Assembly: GCF_009189165.1 (NCBI RefSeq)
Contig: NZ_CP045118.1
Coordinates: forward strand, 5,084,001-5,148,000
Length of the DNA: 64,000 nt
Origin: Pseudomonas sp. SCB32
GTDB taxonomy: Bacteria; Pseudomonadota; Gammaproteobacteria; Pseudomonadales; Pseudomonadaceae
Reading direction: 5' to 3'
Shown here: positions 7,442-16,395 of the stretch, piece by piece
Layout of the letters: each line of letters opens with the position of its first letter
Numbering within the stretch: position 1 is the first letter of the stretch
Notes under the pieces: model-generated
Databases searched by the model: none
Told to the model about the DNA's origin: nothing
Seen by the model: only the letters and a program-made list of their open reading frames with translations
Made by a program: the position numbers and the translations under genes

Positions 7442-8329
7442 TCAGCGAAGGATGCTCAACCGTCCCGGCGTGAACTGCTCCGGCCAATCGCGACGAGTGA
7501 ACACCTGCCCCTCGCGACGCACACGGCGTACTTCGTCCAGGTCCAGGTCATGCACCAGCCAGCGGCTTTCCGCGGGTACCAGTTCCTCGCTCAGCGCCAG
7601 CACGCCATTGGCGGGCATGCCGTAGTCCGGCGGCACGTACAGGCCGGCGCGGCCGACGTTTTCGTCCAGCGCCGGCGACCAGGGCGCGAGGCCTACCGTA
7701 GGCGAATGCAGCACGGCGATCTGGTTCTCCAGCGCACGGGCCTGGGCACCGATGCGCACGCGGTGATAGCCGGCCTCGGTGTCGGTACAGCTGGGCGCGA
7801 GTATCAGGTCCACCTCCTGCTCGGCGAGGGTGCGCGCCAGCAGCGGGAATTCGTTGTCATAGCAGATCAGGATGCCCAGCCGGCCGAACTGGGTCTCGAA
7901 CACGCGCAGGCCCTCGCCGCCGACGATGTTCCACTGCTCCCGTTCGAAGCGCGTCATCAGCAGCTTGTCCTGAGTGCCGAGCAGGCCATCCGGACCGAAC
8001 AGCCAGGCACGGTTACGGTAGTGGCCATCCGCATCGAGCACCGGAGCCGAACCCGGGACGAAATAGAGATTCATGCGCCGGGCGATGGACTCGCACAGCG
8101 CCAGCCATTTCGGCAGCCACGGCTGCAGGCCGGCGATTGAGCCGTGCAGGTCACTGCGCACCTCGGCCGGTAGCAGGCCGCTCAGCACCAGCCCGGCATA
8201 CTCTGGCAGCACCAGCAGGCGCGCGCCCCGCCCCGCCGCCTCGGCGCACAGGTCTTCGAGGTGCTGCGCGTAAGCCTCCCAGCTCTCGTGCAGTTCGATG
8301 GCGTACTGGCAGGCGGCAACGCGGATCAT
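7442..8329 (-). CDS. Carbon-nitrogen hydrolase (nitrilase superfamily)
   Basis: 295 residues with the complete nitrilase-superfamily triad: E43 (LPEYAG), K122 (GTQDKLLMTRFE) and C156 (ILICYDNEFP). Members cleave amide or nitrile C-N bonds through a thioester enzyme intermediate; the substrate here is unknown. Its ATG overlaps the TGA of the upstream GNAT acetyltransferase by one base (TGATG), which shows tight coupling. GNAT and nitrilase domains also occur fused in one chain in other bacteria, supporting a joint function, such as acylating and then trimming the same amine or amide metabolite. That pairing is established in the families; the substrate is not. Confidence 0.88.
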   Translation of the reverse strand: MIRVAACQYAIELHESWEAYAQHLEDLCAEAAGRGARLLVLPEYAGLVLSGLLPAEVRSDLHGSIAGLQPWLPKWLALCESIARRMNLYFVPGSAPVLDADGHYRNRAWLFGPDGLLGTQDKLLMTRFEREQWNIVGGEGLRVFETQFGRLGILICYDNEFPLLARTLAEQEVDLILAPSCTDTEAGYHRVRIGAQARALENQIAVLHSPTVGLAPWSPALDENVGRAGLYVPPDYGMPANGVLALSEELVPAESRWLVHDLDLDEVRRVRREGQVFTRRDWPEQFTPGRLSILR

Positions 8330-8922
8330 CAGGTGAGCTCCTTGAGCCAGAAGGACATGGGTTTGGCGGATTCGAACGGGTCGCCGACATCACGCCAGTG
8401 GTATTCGGTGCGCAGCTCCGGCCGAGGGCTGAAGCCCCGGTGCAGCCAGAACTCGTCCAGCGTCCGGTAACCGACCGGGCGCGCCGGGTGGTCCAGTGGC
8501 CGCTGCACTGCACAGAAGGCGCACCAGTCGAAGCGCTGCAACCCGCGTGCATAGCGCTCACGCTCCTCGAAGAAGCGCAGGCCCAGCCCGGTATTGCGGT
8601 AGGCCGGCAACAGCACTGATTCGCCGAAGTAGAAGATGTGCCCGGGATTCCAGCCCTGTTCGAGGAAGGGCCGCTGGAACTCTTCGGTCTCGTCCTGCAG
8701 CGGCAGCCCGGTGGAGGCGCCGACCACCCGGCCCTCGTCGAGCACCAGCACGCACAGGCTCCAGGGGCAGCGCACATAGGTATCGAGGTAATTCGCCTCG
8801 TATTCCGGGCTGCCGTCGTAGAGATAGGGGAATTCGCGGAATACGGTGATCCGCAGGCGCGCCAGGTCATCGATGAAGGGGCGGATGGCGCCGCCGCTGA
8901 GCAGCCGGATGTCCGTGGGCAT
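8329..8922 (-). CDS. GNAT family N-acetyltransferase
   Basis: 197 residues. The acetyl-CoA-binding phrase of GNAT proteins is visible near residues 115-125 (LPAYRNTGLGLRFFEER, a variant of the Q/RxxGxG loop), followed by a conserved FDWCAFCAVQRP segment. It begins MPTDIRLLSGGAIRPF and ends where the nitrilase starts. The acyl acceptor is unknown. Because of the one-base overlap the two proteins are made together, as in fused GNAT-nitrilase proteins elsewhere. Confidence 0.82.
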   Translation of the reverse strand: MPTDIRLLSGGAIRPFIDDLARLRITVFREFPYLYDGSPEYEANYLDTYVRCPWSLCVLVLDEGRVVGASTGLPLQDETEEFQRPFLEQGWNPGHIFYFGESVLLPAYRNTGLGLRFFEERERYARGLQRFDWCAFCAVQRPLDHPARPVGYRTLDEFWLHRGFSPRPELRTEYHWRDVGDPFESAKPMSFWLKELT

Positions 8923-9031
8923 GGTCGTTTTCGTCCGCAGGATGCCGCTAACGGCAAAGTGATGGCCGACAGCTCAACCTATCATGACCGACGAATCCGC
9001 CTTAAGCCCTACCCGCGACAGGAGCATACCC

Positions 9032-9430
9032 ATGCACGCCAAGGCCCTGATCAATGCCTACTACGCCGCCTTCAACGCTGGCGACATGCCTGCTTTCCTC
9101 GGCTTGCTGCACGAGGAGGTGGTGCACGACATCAACCAGGGCGAGCGCCAGCATGGCAAGGTGGCGTTCTCGCGCTTCATGGAACACATGAACCGCTGCT
9201 ACCGCGAACGACTGGCGAACATCGTGGTGATGGCCAGCGAAGACGGCACGCGCGGAGCGGCCGAGTTCGTCGTGCATGGCGAGTACCTCAGTACCGACGA
9301 GGGCCTGCCGCCGGCCAACGGGCAGACCTACGTGCTGCCGGCTGGCGCCTTCTTCGAGATCCGTGACGGCAAGGTCGCGCGGGTGACCAACTACTACAAC
9401 CTCAATGACTGGCAGGCACAGGTAGGGTGA
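9032..9430 (+). CDS. SnoaL-like/nuclear transport factor 2-fold protein
   Basis: 132 residues with the compact alpha+beta cone pattern of the SnoaL/ketosteroid isomerase group: ALINAYYAAFNAGDMPAFLGLLHEEVVHDINQG at the N terminus and FFEIRDGKVARVTNYYNLNDW at the C terminus. Such proteins bind small hydrophobic molecules as isomerases, cyclases or carriers; no specific activity can be read. The start at 9032 follows AGGAG by nine bases. It is monocistronic, divergent from the GNAT-nitrilase pair, and followed by a repeat cluster. Confidence 0.8.
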   Translation: MHAKALINAYYAAFNAGDMPAFLGLLHEEVVHDINQGERQHGKVAFSRFMEHMNRCYRERLANIVVMASEDGTRGAAEFVVHGEYLSTDEGLPPANGQTYVLPAGAFFEIRDGKVARVTNYYNLNDWQAQVG

Positions 9431-9477
9431 ATTTCAGGCAAGGGATTTTCGTAGGAGCAACGGTCTTTTGTGCCCTT

Positions 9478-9558
9478 GTAGGATGGCGTAGAGCGAAGCG
9501 AAACCCATCAACATCGTGCACCGACAGCATGGGTATCGCTTCGCTCCACCCATCCTAC
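9478..9558. repeat. Inverted repeat GTAGGATGG...CCATCCTAC
   Basis: Two near-complementary arms (9478-9511 and 9530-9558) with GAGCGAAGCGAAACCCATC on the left and its imperfect complement on the right. It is typical of extragenic palindromes in Pseudomonas. It lies in the 433-base gene-free stretch 9431-9863, which contains three separate palindromic elements and no gene. Confidence 0.75.
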
Positions 9559-9594
9559 GAATTGCGGCAACTCCAGTCCTGGTGCACGACTCCT

Positions 9595-9658
9595 GTAGGA
9601 GCGGACTCCGTCCGCGATGCTTCGGCGCAATGCGAATCGCGGATGAATCCGCTACTAC
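9595..9658. repeat. REP element of the GTAGGAGC family
   Basis: GTAGGAGCGGACTCCGTCCGCGAT...ATCGCGGATGAATCCGCTAC, an imperfect palindrome. The same family recurs at 32236, 39769, 47186, 54865 and 60318. Confidence 0.8.
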
Positions 9659-9684
9659 AAAAGCCGCTCATGCCCAAACCGAAC

Positions 9685-9849
9685 CGTAGGGCGTATAACG
9701 TTCGACGTTATACGCCGCCTCACCTTGGCCACAATGCGCTCCATTGCTGGTCACAGAGCCGCAGTTTCACGACACTCCGGACCTCACCAGGGAACCGACC
9801 AGGCGCACAGTGAATCAGCGTACAACCGCGAACGGTTGTACGCCCTACG
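9685..9849. repeat. Paired palindromes (BIME-like), GGCGTATAACG family
   Basis: Two perfect hairpins, GGCGTATAACG-N5-CGTTATACGCC (9690-9716) and CGTACAACCG-N4-CGGTTGTACG (9819-9842), are placed head to head so that CGTAGGGCGTA on the left mirrors the end TACGCCCTACG on the right. The same design is seen at 42750-42820 and 47255-47405. Confidence 0.8.
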
Positions 9850-9863
9850 CTCCAGTTCGTGCC

Positions 9864-11144
9864 TCAACTCTCCGTCACCACCCGCGCCCGCGACGGCGAC
9901 GCCGGCAGCAAATGGCTCACCAGCCACTTGCGCACCGGCACCACGCAGCGCTCCTGCACCAGCACGCAGCTCGTCACCATGAACAGCAGGAACAGCGGGT
10001 ACAGCCACAGCGACAGCTGCTGGCGAGTCGCTGCATCGACGCAGAAGGCCCAGTCGGCCAGGCAGTCCCCCGGCGCGCGGATCAGCTTCTCGGTCCGCGA
10101 GAACAGGGTGAACAACGGCACGTGCAGGGCGAACAATGACAACGATGCCGCACCCAGGCGCGGCGACCAGCGACAGATCATGCTGTTGCGGGGATCGCGG
10201 AGCAGCCCGCAGAGGTACACCAGCATCAATTGCGCCGGCAGCAGCAGGCCGTTGTGCAGCAGGAAGTACCAGAACTTGGCGCCGTGGGTGTACAGGTAGT
10301 CCGCCACCAGGAAGTTCACCAGCACGAACGCGACCATCGCCAGTGTCATCCCACGCCCCGGTGTGCGGCCGGCATCCTTGTACTGGCGGAACAGCCCGTA
10401 GATGAGGATGCCGCTGAGGAACTCCGGCAGGCGCAGCAATGGATTGCGATGCAACAGGCCCGTCCAGGGCATGCCGTACTGCTGGCTGGCGACCACCAGC
10501 AGCGGCGGCACCAGGTACAGCAGCCAGAGCACGATCAGCAGCCGCCATTTGTTCTGCGCCCGCGCCAGGCGCGGTGCGACACAGGGGAAGCACAGGTAGA
10601 AGAAGAACAGCGTCGACAGCGACCAGAGCGGGGCGTTGAAGGTCAGGTAGTAGGGGTTCCACGCCTGCATCATGGTGAGCTGCAGGATGCTGTTGAACAG
10701 CAGCTCGCGGTCGCTCATCCAGTGATGGAACAGCTGCGGCTGAAGACGGCCGATCACCTCGTTGGTGTCATAGACGACGAAACGCGGCGTGGCCTGGTCG
10801 AGATCCGGGCCGATCCCCAGGCCACTGACCGTCAGCAGCACCGCGATGGTCAGCAGGATCGAGAAGATGTGCAGCGGGTAGAGGTTGGACAGCCGCTTGG
10901 TGAAGAAGCTGCGCGGGCTTTCGCGCAACTGCCCGTCACTGACGTAGACGTGACAGAGCAGGAAGCCCGACAGCACGAAGAAGGTGCTGGTGGCAAAGAA
11001 ACCCAGGCTGGTCAGGTCGTCGAGGCCTGGGAACTTTTGCTCCGCCGGGTAGTTGTGCAGGGTGTGGTAGACCACCACATAAAGACCTAGCAGGAAGCGC
11101 AGCCATTCCAGGCCGATGAAGCGTTCCTTCTGACTCGTACTCAC
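9864..11144 (-). CDS. Membrane acyltransferase 3 (OafA/YrhL type)
   Basis: 426 residues, about ten membrane helices. The N terminus GLEWLRFLLGLYVVVYHTLHN holds the R and H of the acyltransferase-3 family active region, and FVLSGFLLCHVY follows in helix 2. Such proteins transfer acetyl or other acyl groups from the cytoplasm to surface sugars or lipids. There are no sugar-biosynthesis neighbours, so the acceptor is unknown. The start is a GTG at 11144 with AGGAG six bases upstream. Downstream lies the repeat cluster 9478-9849. Confidence 0.85.
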   Translation of the reverse strand: MSTSQKERFIGLEWLRFLLGLYVVVYHTLHNYPAEQKFPGLDDLTSLGFFATSTFFVLSGFLLCHVYVSDGQLRESPRSFFTKRLSNLYPLHIFSILLTIAVLLTVSGLGIGPDLDQATPRFVVYDTNEVIGRLQPQLFHHWMSDRELLFNSILQLTMMQAWNPYYLTFNAPLWSLSTLFFFYLCFPCVAPRLARAQNKWRLLIVLWLLYLVPPLLVVASQQYGMPWTGLLHRNPLLRLPEFLSGILIYGLFRQYKDAGRTPGRGMTLAMVAFVLVNFLVADYLYTHGAKFWYFLLHNGLLLPAQLMLVYLCGLLRDPRNSMICRWSPRLGAASLSLFALHVPLFTLFSRTEKLIRAPGDCLADWAFCVDAATRQQLSLWLYPLFLLFMVTSCVLVQERCVVPVRKWLVSHLLPASPSRARVVTES

Positions 11145-11187
11145 GCCGCTCTCCTATTCGAAACTTCGGTTCGGGCGCCCCGCCGGT

Positions 11188-12345
11188 TCAGCGCCGGCGG
11201 TCGAGAAAATTCACCACCAAGCGGTCCAGGGAACCCCATAGCCGTTCACGCAGACGCTTCCACCAGGGCCTGGCATGCCAGCTGCCAAGGTCTATTTCGC
11301 GGCTTTGCTCGAAGTCCGTACGCAGACATTCGGCGACCGCGGCAGTGAACTGAGGATCGAACGCTTCTACATTGGCCTCCAGATTGAAGCGAAGGTTCCA
11401 ATGATCGAAGTTGCAGGACCCAACGCTGGTCCAATCGTCGACCACGACCATTTTCAGGTGCAGGAAGCGTGGCTGATATTCGAAGATGCGCACGCCCGCG
11501 CGCAACAGGCTCGGGTAGTAACGCTGCCCGGCGTAGCGTACCGGTGCATGGTCGGTGAGCCGGCCGGTGAGCAGCAGGCGCACGTCGACGCCGCGCTGGG
11601 CGGCTCTGCGCAGCGCCCGGCGGACCTTCCAGGTCGGCAGGAAATACGGCGTGGCCAGCCAGATGCGCTGGCGCGCGCCGCGCAGTGAACGAACCAGCGA
11701 CTGCAGGATGTCGCGGTGCTGGCTGGCATCCGCGTAGGCGACCCGCGCCAGGCCTTCGCCATAATGCGGCGTCGGCGGCAGGCGGGTGAGCAGCACCTCC
11801 TCGCGCGGCTTCCAGGCGCGCACGCCGAAGGTGGCGTGCCACTGGCGCTCGAACAGGCGCTGCCAGTCGGCAACGATACTGCCGGTCATCTCGACCATCA
11901 CCTCGTGCCAGTCGCTGCGGTTGTCCCGCGCTGACCAGAACTCGTCGCTGGCGCCCGTGCCGCCGACATAGGCGATGCGCTCGTCCACCAGCAGCAGTTT
12001 GCGGTGGTCGCGGTACAGGTTGCGCAACCCGGCCTTCCAGCTCAGCGGGTTGTACTGGCGCAGCTCGCCACCCGCTTCCAGCAACTGGCGCGTCCAGGCG
12101 CTGGAAAGCTTCAGGCTGCCGTAGGCATCGAACAGGCAACGTACCCGCACGCCACGCGCACGCACCGCCAGCAGGCGGTCCAGCAGCGCCTCCGCGCAGC
12201 TGCCGCTTTCCACCAGATAGAGTTCCAGTTCGACCTGGCGCACGGCGCCGTCGATGGCCTCGAACATGCGCGGAAAGAAGTGCTCGCCATCGCGGAGCAG
12301 GGCGAAGCGGTTACCGCTTCGCCAGGGGAAGATCGGTCCGCTCAC
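11188..12345 (-). CDS. clsB: Phospholipase D-family cardiolipin synthase (ClsB-like)
   Basis: 385 residues with two complete HKD motifs: HRKLLLVDERIAYVGG near residue 115 and HLKMVVVDDWTSVGSCNFD near residue 295. It lacks N-terminal membrane helices, as in ClsB rather than ClsA. The expected role is to join phosphatidyl groups to make cardiolipin, or phosphatidylglycerol, at the inner membrane. The start is GTG at 12345, overlapping the stop of the upstream yceI-like gene by four bases (GTGA), so the two are coupled. ClsB is favoured over a secreted phospholipase because no signal peptide is seen. Confidence 0.85.
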   Translation of the reverse strand: MSGPIFPWRSGNRFALLRDGEHFFPRMFEAIDGAVRQVELELYLVESGSCAEALLDRLLAVRARGVRVRCLFDAYGSLKLSSAWTRQLLEAGGELRQYNPLSWKAGLRNLYRDHRKLLLVDERIAYVGGTGASDEFWSARDNRSDWHEVMVEMTGSIVADWQRLFERQWHATFGVRAWKPREEVLLTRLPPTPHYGEGLARVAYADASQHRDILQSLVRSLRGARQRIWLATPYFLPTWKVRRALRRAAQRGVDVRLLLTGRLTDHAPVRYAGQRYYPSLLRAGVRIFEYQPRFLHLKMVVVDDWTSVGSCNFDHWNLRFNLEANVEAFDPQFTAAVAECLRTDFEQSREIDLGSWHARPWWKRLRERLWGSLDRLVVNFLDRRR

Positions 12346-12917
12346 CGCGAGGCGAAGATCAGCACGGCGCCCACTGGCACCGACAGGCCGATGCTTTTCA
12401 GCCCGGCGAGTTTGCGCAACTTCGATACGCCCGGCGCCAGGCCGAAGTCAGCGGCATTGACCACCAGCGGCGAGAGGGTCACCACCTGGAAGCGATGCTC
12501 GTCCAGGCGCGTGATCAGCACATCGGTGCGGTAGTCCTTCGACTGCCCGCGCAGCTCCAGGCGCAGCGGCAGGCGCATCTCCATCTGCACGCCGCTGGCC
12601 AGGTCGGTGATCGGCCGCAGGTCCAGGCGTGCGGCGATCCGCGCATCCGGGTAGTTCTCGGTATCGAACAGCGTCTCGCGTACCCGCTCGTCGCGCAGCG
12701 GAACGCCGGTGCTCACCGAGTCCATCTCGATACGCAACTCGGCCTGCCCCTGTTCGTCCACCTTGCCGTGCATCACCAGGAAGCGGCTCACTTCGGCAAT
12801 GTCGGTGTTCTTGCTGGTGACGAAGGTCAGCCGCGACGACTCGTAGTCGAGGTACCAGGCCGCCTGGGCGGATGCGGCAAAACAGGTGGCGAGGAGGAAG
12901 GCGAGCAGCGAGCGCAT
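12342..12917 (-). CDS. YceI-family periplasmic protein, copy 1
   Basis: 191 residues: signal peptide (MRSLLAFLLATCFAASAQA), then WYLDYESSRLTFVTSKN, PLRDERVRETLFDTENYPDA and later beta strands typical of the YceI lipocalin-like fold, which binds isoprenoid or fatty chains. The start at 12917 gives an immediate signal peptide; upstream ATGs do not. Translationally coupled to the cardiolipin synthase, which suggests work on membrane lipids. A paralogue lies at 32323-32922. Confidence 0.85.
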   Translation of the reverse strand: MRSLLAFLLATCFAASAQAAWYLDYESSRLTFVTSKNTDIAEVSRFLVMHGKVDEQGQAELRIEMDSVSTGVPLRDERVRETLFDTENYPDARIAARLDLRPITDLASGVQMEMRLPLRLELRGQSKDYRTDVLITRLDEHRFQVVTLSPLVVNAADFGLAPGVSKLRKLAGLKSIGLSVPVGAVLIFASR

Positions 12918-13028
12918 GAAATCCCTTACATGAAAACCGGATGGATCAACGGCCAACGATAGCGGCCCACCGATAGCTTGCAAACCAGCCGACAGGCGAG
13001 CCGTTGGGCAGGCGAAGTGGGCAATGGT

Positions 13029-13934
13029 TCAGTCGGCCAGCAGCGCGGGAATTCCGGCCACCAGCGCATCGATGGCGCAACGGATCTTCGATGGCATATA
13101 GCGGGTCTTCGGCCAGACCGCATGAATCTCCAGCGGCGGCAGGTTGCAGCGCCCCTTCACCACCACCAGCTCGCCGTTCTTCACATGCCGTGCCAGCAGC
13201 CAGGACGGCAGGCGCGCCAGGCCGAAGCCGGCCACGGCGGCAGCGGTGATCGCCTGCAGGTCGTCCATGCTCAGTTGCGGGTCGATATCGATGCGTTTTG
13301 CGTGGCCATCGTCGTCCCGCAGGTCCCAGGGCGAGGTGACGCCGGCGACGGAATAGCTGATCGCTGCATGGCCGACCAATTCGTCGAGGTCCTGCGGCAT
13401 GCCGTGCGCCGCGATATACGAAGGCGCCGCGCCGATGCTGGTGTACTGCACGCCCAGCTTGCGCGCGGCGAGGGTGGCGCTGTCGCCCAGCGGGCCGATG
13501 CGTATGGCGAGGTCGAAGCCCTCCTCCACCAGGTCGACGCGGCGGTCGGTGAAGGACAGGTCGATCTTCAGCGATGGGTACCGCCGCGCCAGCTCCAGCA
13601 TCAACGGCACCACGCACAGGTGGCCGAAGGAGATCGGCACGCTGACCCGCAGCCGCCCGCGCGGCTCGATTCGCCCGCCTTCGAGCACGCTGTGCGCGGC
13701 ATCCAGCTCGGCCAGGGCGCGCACGCAGCTGTCGTAGAACACCTGGCCGTCGTCGGTGAGGTTCTGGCTGCGCGTGGTGCGCTGCAGCAAGCGCACACCC
13801 AGGCGCGCCTCCAGCCGGGCGATGGCCTTGCCCACCGCCGAGCGCGTGAGGTTCAGGCGCTCCGCCGCCAGGGCGAAGCTGCCGGCATCCACCACCTGGA
13901 CGAAGGTGGCGATGCCATCGAGTCGGTCATCCAT
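13029..13934 (-). CDS. LysR-type transcriptional regulator
   Basis: 301 residues. An N-terminal winged helix-turn-helix (FVQVVDAGSFALAAERLNLTRSAVGKAIARLEARLG) is followed by a substrate-binding region (RLRVSVPISFGHLCVVPLMLELARRYPSLKIDL). It belongs to the CrgA/DmlR-like group. It is divergent from the DHA2 exporter at 14042, with 107 bases between them, the classic arrangement in which the LysR protein controls the neighbour and itself. The ligand is unknown. MDDRLDGIATF at 13934 is chosen as the start because it gives the standard LysR N terminus. Confidence 0.9.
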   Translation of the reverse strand: MDDRLDGIATFVQVVDAGSFALAAERLNLTRSAVGKAIARLEARLGVRLLQRTTRSQNLTDDGQVFYDSCVRALAELDAAHSVLEGGRIEPRGRLRVSVPISFGHLCVVPLMLELARRYPSLKIDLSFTDRRVDLVEEGFDLAIRIGPLGDSATLAARKLGVQYTSIGAAPSYIAAHGMPQDLDELVGHAAISYSVAGVTSPWDLRDDDGHAKRIDIDPQLSMDDLQAITAAAVAGFGLARLPSWLLARHVKNGELVVVKGRCNLPPLEIHAVWPKTRYMPSKIRCAIDALVAGIPALLAD

Positions 13935-14041
13935 CGGCCTGTCCGTTTGGGTCCTGACAAACCCCAATGATGGGACGAAATGGAGCCAATGGGGAACCCT
14001 GTTCTTTTCCAGAATGGTGCTTCGGAAACGGAGCCCCGCCC

Positions 14042-15541
14042 ATGACTGCCATCCACAACCCTCGCAATCTCATCGCCCTGGCGGCGGTGTGCCTGTCCTC
14101 GATGATGTTCGGCCTGGAGATCTCCAGCGTCCCCGCCAGCCTGCCGGCCCTGGAGCGCGTGCTCCAGGGCGACTTCCAGGACCTGCAATGGGTGATGAAC
14201 GCCTACACCATCGCCGTCACCAGCGTGCTGATGGCCGCCGGCACCCTGGCCGACCGCTTCGGCCGCAAGCGCCTGTTCGTCATCAGCCTGGCGCTGTTCG
14301 GCCTCACCTCGCTGCTCTGCGGGCTGGCGACCAGCATGCCGGCCATGATCGCCGGACGCTTCCTGCAAGGCGCCGCCGGCGGGGTCATGCTGATCTGCCA
14401 GGTAGCGGTCCTGAGCAGCCAGTTCAGCGACCCGGCCGAGCGCGTCCGTGCCTTCGCCGCCTGGGGCGTGATCTTCGGCATCGGCCTGGGCTTCGGGCCG
14501 ATCATCGGCAGCGCCATCGTCGCCCTGGCGAGCTGGCAATGGGTGTTCCTGGTACACGGACCGATCGCCCTGCTCACCCTGGCCCTGGCGCAGTACGGTG
14601 CGGTCGAATCCCGCGATCCGGACGCCGTGAAGCTCGATCTCGGCGGCATGCTCAGTCTGTCCCTCGCGGTGCTCGGCACGGTCTTCTACATCACCCAGGG
14701 CGCCGAGCTCGGCTTCACCAGCCCGGCGGCGCTGGCGATCCTGCTGGGCAGCCTGGTCTGCCTGGCGGCGTTCATCGCCATCGAACGACGCGTGCCGCAC
14801 CCGATGTTCGACTTCTCCGTGCTGCGCATCCGCGCCTTCGCCGGCGCCATGTTCGGCTCCGCGGGAATGAACGTCAGCTTCTGGCCATTGATGATCTACC
14901 TGCCGGTTTACTACCACGGCGTGCTCGGCTACGACGATGTGAAAGCCGGCTGGTCGCTGCTGGCCTACACCCTGCCGACCCTGGTGGTGCCGCCCATCGC
15001 CGAGCGCCTGGCACAGCGCTTCCAGCCGGGCTGGGTCATCCCCGGCGGCCTGCTGGTGATCGGCGCCGGCTTCTTCCTCATGCTCTGGGGCAGCGCCGCC
15101 GACAACGCCAGCTGGCTCACCCTGCTGCCGGGTTGCGTACTGGCCGGCATCGGCCTGGGGATGACCAACACCACGGTGACCAACACCTCCACCGCCGCCG
15201 TACCGAGCGCGCGCGCCGGAATGGCCTCGAGCATCGACATGAGCGCGCGGATGATTTCCCTGGCGCTCAACATCGCGGTGATGGGGCTGATCCTGCTCTG
15301 GGGCGTCGACGCGGGATTGCCGGGCGTGGATGACGGTGAGCGCCTGCAGCGGGCCGCGACCATCGCCAGCGGTCAACTGGGCAGCGACGATCCGGAGCGT
15401 GCGCGGGCCGCACTGGTGCAGGGCTTCGGCTGGGTGCTCGGTTATGGCGGCATCAGCGCCTGGCTATTCGCCGTGGGAAGCTTCCTGGTCTTCGGCGCAC
15501 AGCGGACCACGGGGCGTAGACTGGAAGTCGCCCGATCCTGA
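14042..15541 (+). CDS. MFS exporter, DHA2 (14-helix, EmrB/QacA) family
   Basis: 499 residues with about fourteen membrane segments. Motif A of drug:H+ antiporters is present (GTLADRFGRKRLFV), with QWVMNAYTIAVTSVLMAAG before it as in the EmrB/QacA group, and the motif C-like GIGLGFGPIIGSAIV in helix 5. It should export a hydrophobic compound by proton antiport. It lies divergent to a LysR gene that likely controls it and is followed 17 bases later by a tiny lipoprotein gene. The start at 14042 avoids an upstream extension without membrane character. Confidence 0.9.
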   Translation: MTAIHNPRNLIALAAVCLSSMMFGLEISSVPASLPALERVLQGDFQDLQWVMNAYTIAVTSVLMAAGTLADRFGRKRLFVISLALFGLTSLLCGLATSMPAMIAGRFLQGAAGGVMLICQVAVLSSQFSDPAERVRAFAAWGVIFGIGLGFGPIIGSAIVALASWQWVFLVHGPIALLTLALAQYGAVESRDPDAVKLDLGGMLSLSLAVLGTVFYITQGAELGFTSPAALAILLGSLVCLAAFIAIERRVPHPMFDFSVLRIRAFAGAMFGSAGMNVSFWPLMIYLPVYYHGVLGYDDVKAGWSLLAYTLPTLVVPPIAERLAQRFQPGWVIPGGLLVIGAGFFLMLWGSAADNASWLTLLPGCVLAGIGLGMTNTTVTNTSTAAVPSARAGMASSIDMSARMISLALNIAVMGLILLWGVDAGLPGVDDGERLQRAATIASGQLGSDDPERARAALVQGFGWVLGYGGISAWLFAVGSFLVFGAQRTTGRRLEVARS

Positions 15542-15558
15542 AACACAGGAGAATCGCC

Positions 15559-15675
15559 ATGAAGACCGCCCTGCTACTTGCCCTCGTACTCATCAGCGCC
15601 TCCAGCTGCGGCGTAGGCACGGGTTATCAATTCCACCATCCGGTGCCTGCCTTCGCGCTCAACACACAGGCCTGA
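15559..15675 (+). CDS. Very small lipoprotein (38 residues)
   Basis: A short frame encodes MKTALLLALVLISASSC, then GVGTGYQFHHP and ends at ALNTQA. It has a signal-peptide core and a lipobox-like SASSC, so the mature peptide would be only about 22 residues. ACAGGAG is placed nine bases before the ATG, and the gene follows the exporter by 17 bases, so it is likely co-transcribed. Such tiny entericidin-like lipoproteins are easily missed by gene callers. Function unknown. Confidence 0.55.
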   Translation: MKTALLLALVLISASSCGVGTGYQFHHPVPAFALNTQA

Positions 15676-15969
15676 GGGCAGCTCCCGCGGGCCTTTTCCC
15701 AAGATACTGAGGGACACGACGGAAGCCCTATCCAATCCATGGATGCGGCCACACGTCAAAAGCTAATATCATCGAACGTTATAGACAGTAAGCGGCGTAT
15801 TCTCAGCTGTTTAACGCCTGATCAGCACACGCCTACTCAACAGAACAGGGTCCGGAAGTGCCGAACGGCGAGGACCAAAAGGAGTTTTGCACGACACCAA
15901 AGACGCGGGCCCAAGGTGGTTGCACACCCTGAGCCCGCTAACCACAAGCAGCTGACTAAGGAGCTGAAT

Positions 15970-16299
15970 ATGGCTACCGCCAATGATACGTCACACCCCG
16001 CTATAACTGAACGCGCCACCACCCACGGCTTCATCCCGCTGGCAACGACGTCACAACACAGCTACTTCCCCCGCGAAGCCATGCTGTACCTGCGTGCGGA
16101 TGCACCCGCCGATGCCCTGTATGACGCGGCGGACAATCGGCTGGGCGCGGTGATCGATCTGCTGGCCGTGCTGGAAATGATCAATCAGGACGACATGCCA
16201 ATCAGGAACGTCTTTCGCATCAGCCGTGCACTGTTGTTGCTGGTTTCTGATGCGCAGTCGTTGTATCAGGCCGACCACGAGCAGCGGCGGAAGCAGTGA
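15970..16299 (+). CDS. Small DUF3077-like protein
   Basis: 109 residues, no signal or membrane segment. The layout (short variable head, then MLYLRADAPADALYDAADNRL and a long helical tail ending ALLLLVSDAQSLYQAD) resembles the DUF3077 proteins that pseudomonads carry in several copies; this link is by pattern only. The start at 15970 has AAGGAG six bases upstream. A strong terminator follows at 16345. Bases 15676-15969 upstream are less GC-rich than the surroundings and hold no other gene I can support. Confidence 0.6.
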   Translation: MATANDTSHPAITERATTHGFIPLATTSQHSYFPREAMLYLRADAPADALYDAADNRLGAVIDLLAVLEMINQDDMPIRNVFRISRALLLLVSDAQSLYQADHEQRRKQ

Positions 16300-16344
16300 C
16301 GGCGTGAACTGGCGCCCGGCCCGACCGGGAGACTGAAATACCCC

Positions 16345-16380
16345 ACACCCTGCCAAGGGAAACCTTGGCAGGGTGTTTTC
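16345..16380 (+). terminator. Rho-independent terminator
   Basis: A perfect 14-pair stem (ACACCCTGCCAAGG and its complement) closed by a GAAA tetraloop and followed by TTTTC. It ends the DUF3077-like gene and separates it from the transposase gene, whose ribosome site begins only a few bases later. Confidence 0.92.
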
Positions 16381-16395
16381 ATTCAAGGAGGTGTA

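Noticed and set aside
9427..9813. Plus-strand frame across the repeat cluster
   Set aside because: It reads through REP palindromes and has no domain; extragenic repeats explain the region.
9431..9863. Possible CRISPR-like array
   Set aside because: The repeated pieces are palindromes of different families with no regular spacing or unique spacers.
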